This document shows, piece by piece, positions 8,547 to 16,800 of a stretch of DNA of 36,616 bases. Under the pieces are notes generated by a model. It was not told where the DNA came from and ran no database searches. It saw only the letters and a program-made list of their open reading frames with translations. The stretch comes from an uncultured Prevotellaceae bacterium (lineage in GTDB: Bacteria > Bacteroidota > Bacteroidia > Bacteroidales > Bacteroidaceae), in assembly GCA_900313615.1 (NCBI GenBank), contig OMRP01000023.1:1-36616 (forward strand), written 5' to 3'. Positions within the stretch are counted from its first letter, which is position 1; each line of letters starts with the position of its first letter. A program made the position numbers and the translations under genes.

Positions 8547-9562
8547 ATTTTGAGTGATATTTTTACATGGTATACGTCATTTTCTGTCGATTGTTCCCAT
8601 TCATGCAGTTTTGGATAGAGCAGTTGCAACCGACGTCGGGTATTCTCCACCCCTATTCCCGACCCACTTCTGTCATGATCGTCTTTCGGGAAGTTTGAAT
8701 TGTCACATTCAAAGACCACCGTTTTCTCATCAGCCTTCAGTGACAAATGGACGAACGATACTTTTCCACTTGCCACACCATGTTTGAACGCATTCTCCAC
8801 GAGCGCCACGAAGAGCAACGGAGCCACCATAGGATGTCCTTCGATTTTGAAATCAGTCTTTATGTCGACAAGTTTAGAGCATCGCAGTTGCATAAGTGAA
8901 ACGTAGTTTTCCAAGAATCCCACCTCATCCTCAAGTGGCACAAGGTCCTTATCAGAATCATACATGGCATACCTGAGAAGGTCGCTGAGTTGTGCAATGC
9001 TGTCCTGAGCCTTGTCGGGGTCAATCTGGGTAAGACTCGAGATATTATTCAGCGTATTGAAGAGAAAATGGGGGTTAAGTTGGTTTTTTAGCCATGCCAG
9101 TTCCGCCTCTTTGTTCTGTCTTTGTTTTTCTTCCATTTCCAGTCTCAGTGAGTGAGTGCGTATCACATACCTGACGGCCACGGCAGCGAATGCCACGAGC
9201 ACATCGAATAAGATGATGATAGACCAGTTGGCGTATGAGAACTGAATAAAGGGAGCAGGGACACGAGACATATCCGCTGTAAACATCCAAAAGTTGACAA
9301 TAAAAATGAGAAGCACATTAGCCAGGAAAAAAAGCCAATATCTTTTTCTAAAGAACAGGAAAGGTGCCAGCAGATAGAAATTGACGAAATAGATGAATCC
9401 AAGAGGCACAAACCATCCCAGACTGATGCGAAGAATCATAGCCGAGTTGGAACTACCTTTGCTCATCAGAGTTACGAACAACAACGGCATGATGATAATC
9501 AAGCCTACGATGAACAATTGTACGAGGAACATCAAGATTCCTCTTTTAGTCATTTTCTTCAT
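8543..9562 (-). CDS. LytS-like sensor histidine kinase (His_kinase family)
   Basis: This 339-residue kinase has four predicted membrane helices in the first 140 residues, a short coiled linker, and the His_kinase motif LNPHFLFNTLNNIS with phospho-acceptor H165. An HATPase_c domain follows, with VENAFKHG (N box) and GSGIGVENTRRRLQ (G box). It lacks a separate periplasmic sensor domain, so the membrane helices probably sense. I chose the ATG at 9562. A longer frame opening at 9580 would use a TTG inside a promoter-like TATTTTTG box. The gene overlaps the response regulator gene by 4 nt. Confidence 0.92.
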   Translation of the reverse strand: MKKMTKRGILMFLVQLFIVGLIIIMPLLFVTLMSKGSSNSAMILRISLGWFVPLGFIYFVNFYLLAPFLFFRKRYWLFFLANVLLIFIVNFWMFTADMSRVPAPFIQFSYANWSIIILFDVLVAFAAVAVRYVIRTHSLRLEMEEKQRQNKEAELAWLKNQLNPHFLFNTLNNISSLTQIDPDKAQDSIAQLSDLLRYAMYDSDKDLVPLEDEVGFLENYVSLMQLRCSKLVDIKTDFKIEGHPMVAPLLFVALVENAFKHGVASGKVSFVHLSLKADEKTVVFECDNSNFPKDDHDRSGSGIGVENTRRRLQLLYPKLHEWEQSTENDVYHVKISLKI

Positions 9563-9566
9563 GTTG

Positions 9567-9574
9567 CAAAAATA
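9567..9574 (-). promoter_or_regulatory. -7 element directly in front of the kinase ATG
   Basis: The minus strand reads TATTTTTG, then CAAC, then the ATG of the sensor kinase gene. With the usual distance from the -7 element, transcription would start at or next to the A of the ATG, giving a leaderless message. No convincing -33 TTTG lies 19-20 nt upstream, so the promoter is provisional. Confidence 0.5.
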
Positions 9575-9649
9575 ATACAATTATTTTGAATTATGAATTA
9601 TATTTTTCGAATTATGCGCATTTGCAACCAAGTTGCACGTATCTATCTA

Positions 9650-9657
9650 TACCTTTG
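9650..9657 (+). promoter_or_regulatory. -7 element of the metal ATPase gene
   Basis: TACCTTTG matches the -7 consensus and lies 19 nt before the ATG at 9677. No TTTG is found at the normal 19-20 nt upstream (the nearest TTTG is 24-25 nt away), so the promoter may be weak or depend on an activator. Confidence 0.5.
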
Positions 9658-9676
9658 CACCCAGAAACGAATAAAC

Positions 9677-11689
9677 ATGAGCATCATGTCACAACATCAT
9701 CAACATCATCACCAAGAGGAATCTCACGCATGTCATTGTCATGAACATCATGAGGAAGGGCATCACCATGAGCACCACCATCATCACGAGCATGAACATG
9801 GCGGCATCAAGAAACAGTTGACTCTCATCATTGTCAGCACCCTCTTGCTTCTTGTAGCCATATTCATTGAGAAGCGATGCGATTTGCCCATTTGGCAGCA
9901 GTTATTGATATATTTGGTACCCTATCTGCTCATTGGCCATGAGACCTTACGGGAAGCAGCGGAGGGCATCATTGCCGGCGATATATTCAATGAGCATTTT
10001 CTGATGTCGGTTGCCACGATTGGCGCCCTTGCCATTGGATTCCTTCCTGGAGCCGAGACAGAGTTTCCCGAAGCCGTCTTCGTCATGTTGTTTTTTCAAG
10101 TTGGCGAACTATTCGAAGGCTATGCCGAGGGCAAGAGCCGGGAGAGCATCGCCCACCTGATGGATATCCGTCCCGACGAAGCCCATGTTGAACGCTCAGG
10201 TCAAATTGAGAGTGTTTCTCCCGAAACCGTTGCCGTTGGCGAGACCATGGTGGTGAAGCCGGGAGAAAAAGTTCCCCTTGATGGTGTTATCATTGTGGGC
10301 CGTTCCTCTCTCAATACTGTCGCTCTGACTGGCGAGAGTGCCCCTCGCGATGTGGAAGAAGGCGACGAAATCATCTCCGGCTGCATCAATCTCACGGGAC
10401 TGCTCAAGATTCGAACCACGAAGTGTTTCGGTGACAGCACCGTGTCGAAGATACTCGAATTGGTGGAACACGCCAACGAGAACAAGTCGAAGAGCGAGAC
10501 ATTCATCACTCGTTTTGCAAGGGTGTATACCCCTATCGTTGTTTTCGCGGCCTTGGCTTTGGCCATTGTTCCCCCACTCTTCTCCGGTGCCTTTACCAGT
10601 CAGTTCCCGACATGGCTCTATCGAGCCCTGATGTTCCTGATAGTATCCTGTCCTTGTGCGTTAGTCATCAGCGTACCCCTCACATTCTTTGGGGGTATCG
10701 GAGGAGCGTCACGCCAGGGCATCCTCATTAAAGGAGCCAATTATATGGATGTTCTGTCCAAGGTTAGCACTGTCGTCTTCGACAAGACCGGCACCTTGAC
10801 CCATGGTCAGTTCGTTGTTGAGGCTGTCCACCCCGACTCCTGCGACGAGCATCATCTTTTGCATCTGGCCGCCCATGTGGAGCATTTCTCCAACCATCCC
10901 ATCGGACAGGCCTTACGCCAAGCGTTTCCCGAGGAAGCCACCGATGGTTGTGTGGTGTCTGATGTGGAAGAGATTGCCGGCAAAGGCATCCGTGCCCGTG
11001 TGGGCAATGATATTGTGTGCGTGGGCAACACTAAGATGATGGACCTTGTAGGGGCTCGTTGGCACGATTGCCATCATGTTGGCACCATCATCCACGTGTC
11101 CATCAACGGAGAATATGCCGGCCATATCGTCATCAACGACGCCATCAAGAGTGACAGTTTGAGCGCCATCGAATCCTTGAAGACGTTGGGAGTGGAGCGA
11201 GTGGTGATGCTTACCGGCGACCGTGAGCATGTGGCCGCCCATGTTGCCAACCAGTTGCATATCGACGAGTTTCATTCAGAGTTATTGCCCACCGAAAAGG
11301 CCACTCATGTGGAACGCCTTCTTTCAGGTCATCATGCCGAGGGCGGTTATCTCGCCTTTGTCGGCGACGGCATCAACGATGCCCCTGTGCTGGCTCTTTC
11401 CGATGTAGGCATTGCCATGGGCGGTCTTGGCAGTGATGCCGCCATAGAAGCCTCGGATGTGGTCATCATGGACGACAGTCCCACGAAAGTGTCATCAGCC
11501 ATACAGATTGCCCGCCGCACGCTTCGTATTGCTTGGGAGAACGTCGTTTTCGCCATTGGCGTGAAGGTAGCCGTGCTATTGTTAGCCGTCTTTGGCCTTG
11601 GCACATTATGGATGGCCGTTTTCGCCGATGTAGGCGTCACCGTCTTGGCCGTACTGAATGCCATGCGTGCATTACGGGTGTCACACTAA
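9677..11689 (+). CDS. His-rich P1B-type heavy-metal ATPase (probably zinc/cadmium efflux)
   Basis: The 670-residue protein is a complete P1B ATPase. After a cytosolic tail with long His/Glu runs (about residues 4-40), it has membrane helices, the actuator loop (ALTGESAP), the metal-binding CPC (C325-P-C327), phosphorylation motif DKTGTLT (D369), the SNHPIG HP motif of P1B pumps, and GDGINDAP (from G563). CPC plus a His-rich tail and absence of a visible HMA CxxC domain suggest export of zinc, cadmium or a related divalent metal rather than copper. The ATG at 9677 is preferred to the frame opening at 9593 because the promoter element and a non-conserved stretch lie between them. It is divergent from the LytS/LytTR pair. 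Confidence 0.93.
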   Translation: MSIMSQHHQHHHQEESHACHCHEHHEEGHHHEHHHHHEHEHGGIKKQLTLIIVSTLLLLVAIFIEKRCDLPIWQQLLIYLVPYLLIGHETLREAAEGIIAGDIFNEHFLMSVATIGALAIGFLPGAETEFPEAVFVMLFFQVGELFEGYAEGKSRESIAHLMDIRPDEAHVERSGQIESVSPETVAVGETMVVKPGEKVPLDGVIIVGRSSLNTVALTGESAPRDVEEGDEIISGCINLTGLLKIRTTKCFGDSTVSKILELVEHANENKSKSETFITRFARVYTPIVVFAALALAIVPPLFSGAFTSQFPTWLYRALMFLIVSCPCALVISVPLTFFGGIGGASRQGILIKGANYMDVLSKVSTVVFDKTGTLTHGQFVVEAVHPDSCDEHHLLHLAAHVEHFSNHPIGQALRQAFPEEATDGCVVSDVEEIAGKGIRARVGNDIVCVGNTKMMDLVGARWHDCHHVGTIIHVSINGEYAGHIVINDAIKSDSLSAIESLKTLGVERVVMLTGDREHVAAHVANQLHIDEFHSELLPTEKATHVERLLSGHHAEGGYLAFVGDGINDAPVLALSDVGIAMGGLGSDAAIEASDVVIMDDSPTKVSSAIQIARRTLRIAWENVVFAIGVKVAVLLLAVFGLGTLWMAVFADVGVTVLAVLNAMRALRVSH

Positions 11690-11710
11690 ATTCATTCGAC
11701 AATCAACGAT

Positions 11711-11743
11711 CGAGGGGACAAGGACCGCTGTCCTGTCCCCTCG
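11711..11743 (+). terminator. Strong hairpin after the metal ATPase gene
   Basis: CGAGGGGACA pairs with TGTCCCCTCG and an inner GGAC/GTCC continues the stem past a bulged A, with loop CGCT, 21 bp after the stop codon. There is no T run after the stem, so this may be a Rho-independent-like or mRNA 3'-end stabilising structure rather than a classic terminator. Confidence 0.6.
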
Positions 11744-11998
11744 TGTCTACTAAATGAATGCTATATTTGTTGGATACGGTACAAAGATACATTGTTTTAT
11801 TTCTGTTGTCAAGTGATTTTCGACGAACCCACCCATTTGCTTCGACGAAATTCACCCACACCTTACCTTGCTAGTCCCTAAATAATAAGATTCATCTTTC
11901 TTTACATTTTTTAGGTTAACGAAAACACATTGCTGCAAAAAAAGCGAAAATAGGAAGTTAATGAGTGCAAAATGTCGAGGTAATACCCATTGCGTTGT
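11744..11998. other. Intergenic region without a recognised gene
   Basis: About 255 bp separate the hairpin from the promoter element of the next gene. CAAAGATA at about 11781 resembles a minus-strand -7 element, but no gene follows on that strand. I see no tRNA, ORF with family similarity, or array here. Confidence 0.5.
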
Positions 11999-12006
11999 TA
12001 TTTTTG
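11999..12006 (+). promoter_or_regulatory. -7 element directly in front of the 12011 ATG
   Basis: TATTTTTG is followed by CAGC and then the ATG at 12011, the same spacing as at the sensor kinase and ABC-F genes. It would give a leaderless message. No -33 TTTG is visible at the expected distance. Confidence 0.5.
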
Positions 12007-12010
12007 CAGC

Positions 12011-12613
12011 ATGATAACACGAAAAGGATTACACCTTGTTTTACTGTTCTTTCTAACTACCGCCCATACAGCGACAGCTCAGCAAGACAGCCTTCAGGCT
12101 ATGGGTCCAATGATGGCCATGGTATCCGATACCGTGGTTGTGATAGACATGGAGACCGGCCTTCCTCTGCGCGACGTTAAATTTTTCACCAATACCGGCG
12201 ATTCGCGACAGACAGACTATCGTGGCCGTTTTGTATTACCCGACAGTACGTTTCAGAGTGCCACGCTGACGCATGGAAAATACCTGAACAGGGTGTTGGA
12301 ACGATACGAGATAACCGATACCATTGAGATGTTGCCATCAGCCAGTAGTTTGGGCGACGTGGTGGTATGGGGCAAAGACCGGCGACTCATCCAATCGTTG
12401 GTCTTGTCGGCCACTGATAATCTGGCAGCATACGCCCCACCCCGAGCCATGGTCAATTTTGACTTCTTCAAGATGTTTGAGAAGAAGCCACTGAATAAGA
12501 AGGCACGGCGAGGTAACAAGGATTTATTGGAGCATTGGGACGAGGTGTATGCCAATCCCGATCCTATGACTCACCCGGATACCCACCCCGACCCTCCCGA
12601 AGGGAGGGAGTAG
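12011..12613 (+). CDS. Hypothetical exported protein with carboxypeptidase-regulatory-like fold
   Basis: The 200-residue product starts with a clear signal peptide (KGLHLVLLFFLTTAHTATA, residues 5-23, cleavage before QQDS). The mature part has VVVIDMETGLPLRDVKFFTN followed by TDYRGRF, resembling a CarboxypepD_reg/peptidase-associated beta-sandwich, and a C-terminal basic segment. The start is the ATG at 12011; an upstream TTG at 11990 in frame would place the promoter element inside the gene and the signal peptide too far in. The final residues HPDTHPDPPEGRE are encoded by an inverted-repeat element that recurs 35 bp downstream, so the C terminus has probably been replaced or extended by that repeat. 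Function unknown. Confidence 0.75.
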   Translation: MITRKGLHLVLLFFLTTAHTATAQQDSLQAMGPMMAMVSDTVVVIDMETGLPLRDVKFFTNTGDSRQTDYRGRFVLPDSTFQSATLTHGKYLNRVLERYEITDTIEMLPSASSLGDVVVWGKDRRLIQSLVLSATDNLAAYAPPRAMVNFDFFKMFEKKPLNKKARRGNKDLLEHWDEVYANPDPMTHPDTHPDPPEGRE

Positions 12614-12643
12614 ATACCTACCCTGACCCTCCCAAAGGGAGGG
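12592..12643. repeat. Two copies of a palindromic CCCTCCC/GGGAGGG element
   Basis: CCCTCCC-GAA-GGGAGGG (12592-12608) and CCCTCCC-AAA-GGGAGGG (12627-12643) are 35 bp apart, each preceded by CCCGA or CCTGA and followed by AG. The first copy overlaps the end of the upstream coding sequence, the second follows its stop codon. They look like small dispersed palindromic elements and may also act as 3' hairpins. Confidence 0.85.
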
Positions 12644-12680
12644 AGTTCGTAGAAAAAAGAACAAAAATGATGTGATTTAT

Positions 12681-12711
12681 TTTGAATTGTGTAAAGATTC
12701 CTTTATATTTG
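12681..12711 (+). promoter_or_regulatory. Promoter of the small lipoprotein gene
   Basis: TTTG at 12681-12684, a 19-nt spacer and TATATTTG at 12704-12711 match the Bacteroidetes consensus. Transcription would start near 12716, leaving about 26 nt of leader. The small gene therefore has its own transcription. Confidence 0.85.
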
Positions 12712-12741
12712 CAGAAATAAACCATTAACAAAGACAGCGAT

Positions 12742-12948
12742 ATGAAAAAAGGTATTCTTTGCAGTATGATAGTTGCGGTGTGCACCATGTTCGTGTTTTC
12801 TGCCTGCGGTTCTTCAAAAAGCACAAGCACTGACAACTCCAGTTATAACCCGCCACAGCCACCGAAGCCCACTACCATTCACATTCCATCAGGGTCTTCA
12901 TCAACAGATGCACCCGCTGACAATCCCGGTTTCCACATTGGAAATTGA
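12742..12948 (+). CDS. Small lipoprotein, Ser/Pro-rich
   Basis: The 68-residue precursor has a lipoprotein signal (MKKGILCSMIVAVCTMFVFSAC, lipobox FSAC, lipidated Cys22) and a mature part of about 47 residues, rich in Ser, Thr, Pro and Asn, with no recognisable domain. A consensus promoter and the lipobox support the gene despite its size. It is probably an outer-membrane-anchored lipoprotein of unknown role. Confidence 0.82.
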   Translation: MKKGILCSMIVAVCTMFVFSACGSSKSTSTDNSSYNPPQPPKPTTIHIPSGSSSTDAPADNPGFHIGN

Positions 12949-13168
12949 ATGAAGATTGAACGTTGATGGTTAAAAGAGGTTAGGTCTTTATTTGACAAGC
13001 CATCCCTACCCCTCCTTTATGTTCCATGATTTTTGTCACGGCTCGGCAATGACTAGCGAACTCGCCATTGCTCTCGCTGCTCCAAAAATTGGAAAAGGAG
13101 GCGAATGTGGTATGATTTGGAAAAGGAGGAAAATGGGGTGATTGAATTAAGGAGGTAAGTCCCCTATC
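12949..13168. other. Intergenic region between convergent genes, with a short direct repeat
   Basis: This 220-bp stretch separates two convergent genes. It contains TTGGAAAAGGAGG at 13089-13101 and again at 13117-13129, 28 bp apart, and a third AAGGAGG near 13150. No terminator hairpin with a T run, RNA gene or ORF with family similarity is visible. Confidence 0.6.
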
Positions 13169-13759
13169 TTATTGATATTCAATGACGGCTTTTTGGGTGA
13201 TTATCCAACAGCCGTTTTTTAGTATCGCTTTTCCAGGTTGGCAGGAATAATGAGCAGATTTCGCCGTTGAGAACGTACATGCCCTTTCGATGTATTTTTT
13301 CGAACTGTTGTTGGCTTTTGACAACTGTGTTTCACTAATGGTCTTGAATAGGAATTCCGCCTCTGTCGCAGAGAGGAGGTGAAACTCATAGTATGTATTT
13401 TCCGTAGCCACAGGTTTACGTTCCGCATCACTGAACGAGCCATCTTCTGCCGGCCATCTGAAATAGAACACATCTTTTTTTGTTTCCGATTGCATCTGTT
13501 CAACAGGTCTTTTCTGTGTGGGATTACCTGTGAAAAACACACGCTGTTCAATGGACGACACCCTATCGTCAATGGCCTGCAAATCAATTTGCCGCTGTTT
13601 AGCCGTTTTCTCGACATAATCTTTCAGTTCTTTCTTCGTAGCGAAATGGTGGTCGGCATGTTGGTCCGCCTCATCATTGGAACGGTTTACGGACTTAAGC
13701 CGCCATTCCACATAAGCGATAGCAGCCGCGAAAAGAATCAAAGATATGACGAGAGACAT
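13169..13759 (-). CDS. Membrane-anchored coiled-coil protein of unknown function
   Basis: The 196-residue protein has one N-terminal membrane helix (about 3-18), followed by basic residues (WRLKSVNR), which favours a cytoplasmic body. A charged heptad-like stretch follows (about 38-72; KKELKDYVEKTAKQRQIDLQ), then a C-terminal domain with aromatic segments (FYFRWPAEDGSFSD, YYEFHLLSATEAEF) and several Cys. I recognise no family. It is the last gene of the minus-strand block with the actin-like and tubulin-like genes, 113 bp after the actin-like gene, and could be a membrane adaptor of that system. The gap contains a hairpin and A/T-rich repeats, so it may be separately expressed. Confidence 0.7.
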   Translation of the reverse strand: MSLVISLILFAAAIAYVEWRLKSVNRSNDEADQHADHHFATKKELKDYVEKTAKQRQIDLQAIDDRVSSIEQRVFFTGNPTQKRPVEQMQSETKKDVFYFRWPAEDGSFSDAERKPVATENTYYEFHLLSATEAEFLFKTISETQLSKANNSSKKYIERACTFSTAKSAHYSCQPGKAILKNGCWIITQKAVIEYQ

Positions 13760-13849
13760 AGGAAAAATTAAAAAATTAAAATATTAAAAAATGAGAAGAT
13801 TAAAAAAATATATGATAAAACGAGAATGGGGATATCAAGAAGAGAATGG

Positions 13850-13873
13850 GCCAACAGCCCGAGGGCTGTTGGC
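13850..13873 (-). terminator. 11-bp hairpin at the actin-like stop codon
   Basis: GCCAACAGCCC-GA-GGGCTGTTGGC forms a perfect 11-bp stem that overlaps the last base of the TAG stop of the actin-like gene. No T run follows on the minus strand. It may protect the upstream message end or attenuate read-through into the coiled-coil gene. Confidence 0.6.
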
Positions 13874-16800
13874 TAGTGAGTAGATATGTGGTATGCCAAT
13901 CGGGCGATACCTCCTGTGAGCGGGATGAAGAATAGCGAGTCGTTGATTTCCGGATTTTCCTCGTTGGCCATATTCTCCTTACGGAGCGCCACCACCTTGT
14001 TGAAATCCTGTTCCGCCTTCTCGGTGAGCACATTCTTGAACTCGTTGAAGTCCCTTTCGTTGACTATCCCGAAATATTTGGCAAAACTATATTTGCCGTT
14101 AAGTCCGAAGAAATAATCAACAAAACGAGTATATTCTTCCAACACCTCGCTACGCACCTGGTCGTTGATATCGCCATAACGCGAATTGGCCACTTTGTCG
14201 AGGGTGGCAGAACCTGTTTGGAACAGCGTGATACCCTCCACGTCGTCGACAACGAAGCGTTGGCGCATATTCAACCCTCCCTTACAGGTGATTTCCTTTG
14301 GATTGTCAACAAGTTTCAACTCCACCCTACCATCATCGCCAAGGATATCATTGAAGATAATTCTCGCCATGTTTTGCAGCACCTCGACACCTCCGATGAG
14401 CGTAAGCACTTTCGAAGCCGTACCACTGACAGTGACATACGCCGGTGAAGACAGTTTTTTCGCCTTGAGCAGATGAGCCGCATAGAAAATTTCCGCAGCA
14501 TAGAAGAGCAGCAACACCACCCTCATCGACTGGTCTGCCCTCAGTTCTTCGCTGAAAGACACCCCTTTACCCACCATACGTGGATTGCTATCGAGCGAAT
14601 AGAGGAACGACACAAATTCAGCGCTCGACCGTTTTGCCTTGGCATACACATCGCTCACTCCCGCTATATCGCGCAGCAAGTTGTCGAAGAGCGGTGCGAA
14701 AGCGCGCATGAATCCGTTGTATTCGGTAGCCCTTCCAAGGAAGTCACCATAAATACTGTTTCCTGCGAACCTCACCGATGATATGGCTACTGCCTTGTTG
14801 CCTTGGTGGTAAACAACGAAGTCGGTCGTTCCACCACCGATATCGAGCGATACCACTGGTCTAGACTCCGCATCCACATCCTCGTTCATAGTGTAGTAAT
14901 AATATGGTGCCAACGATTCTGGCACTTTCATGAGTCGAGCCCCTTGAGGTGCTATTAGTTTTTTGGACAGTTTATTCCAAGCCCCTTCAAGCGATGCTAT
15001 CTGATAAGGCTGCATGCACACGGGGTAGAACCAAGTAATGCCTGTTCGTGCGAGAGCGCCACCGCCCATGAGCACCTTATTCCTTATGATGAGAAGCAGT
15101 TCTTCGAAATAGGCCTCAACGAGCATGTTGTCATTTTTCGCATCAGCCCACTTCAGGTCAGTGCGCGTGTTGTTATAATCGTACGTATCCTCCTTTTCGT
15201 AATGGAAGCCAACGTTATAGTCAGCCAATGTAAGCACATCGCGTCCCACTACATTGTGTCCTTCACGGAAACATAGGTTCGTGCGCATGGGGAAACGCGC
15301 CACCTCACCCTGTGCTATTACCAGCGGTAGGAATTCCTGCATGAATGCTTGCGTCGGTCCACCATAGAACGACTCCAGTCCCTGCTCGTCCATCTTTCGT
15401 ATTGCAGCATCAGACAGAGAGTTGAGCGCCAGCACCTGCGTCTGTTCATGATCCACCGTGAGCGGCCGAGTCTTTTCATCATCGTTGGTACGGTATTCCA
15501 CATGCGTGTTCGTCGTTCCGAAGTCGACAGCAAAGTCGAAGACCTTATTACCCTGTTTGATTTCCTTGAATCGCGGTATGAGCACCCCCTGTTCATTACC
15601 ATTACCGATAACGATGTAGTCGTATTCTTCATCGAGGCAGAAATAGCGCGACGAAAGAAAATGTTCCGCCTTGTTAGCCCTGTCGACCCTTACTGTCGAC
15701 AGAGGGCTGTCGGTTAGGTGTTTATATGGCGATACCGTATATTGGTATTGTTCCTTTCGGAAGCCCTCCGTATCCTCGTCGACGAGGTATATACGTTGTG
15801 GTGTTGCCACCCCCGCATCCAAGATGTGGAACGAAGGGAAGAGGAACAAGTCAACCCTAGCCTCGATTACCGGGTACAAGCCCTGGTTGTTTAACGATGC
15901 CGAAGACAACGGCGTATAATCACGCCGCAGCGTAATAAACCTGCCTTTTTGCACAGGAATGCGCAAGATAGCCCTCACCGTTCCATCGGCCATATCCGAC
16001 AGTTCACATACAGGTTCGGCGCTGTTGCCCACATACCCCATCACCGTCTGCACCTTGAGGTATTTGAAGATAAGCGGTTTGAGCGGCAACACATACTGGC
16101 AGGCATCATTTGCCACCCTCCCGTCCTTATATAGCGCGTTGACGAACGCCTTGTCGTTGACGGGATACGGCAATTTCAGCAACGCTGGCTGGAATAAGTC
16201 ATCGGCCGTGAGATATGGATATGGTGAAGAGTCGAACGGCAGCGTTCTCTCCTCCATTGGTCTACTATCGACATTTGGAGCACACAGCCGCGGCATCCAA
16301 TCCACAGTAGTATACCTCATCTGTTTTTCGAAATACGGTTCTTCCGGCAGTACAAGCGGTATCTTTTCGTTGGTTGCATTGTCTTCAGCCAAGATACGGA
16401 AATCACTCTCTTGATCAATCTTGTTGCCTTTTGCCGTCATCAAGACCCATCCACCTGGCAACAGGATCTGTGAAGCCCCCACCGTCAGTGGTTGGTAAAG
16501 CGACTGATACATCGCCGGTGGCATGGCATTCACCTGATTTTTGAAATCTGTGTCATCATCCATACGGAAGCACTCGTCCACGTATGTATAGAACTCATTG
16601 TAGAGCGCATTGAATCCCGGCTGTTTTGCCAATAGATAGACGAACAGTTTGAAATCCCTGTCACGGTGGCATAAAGCCCTAAACGACCCGTCCTCATCAG
16701 GTTGGAACGCCTCGTGGTAATTACCCAGCCACACCCCTTTGACATAAGAAAGGTCGTTAGGAGAAGCCAGTGTTACCGATGTGGGCGACGTAGCCCCCAC

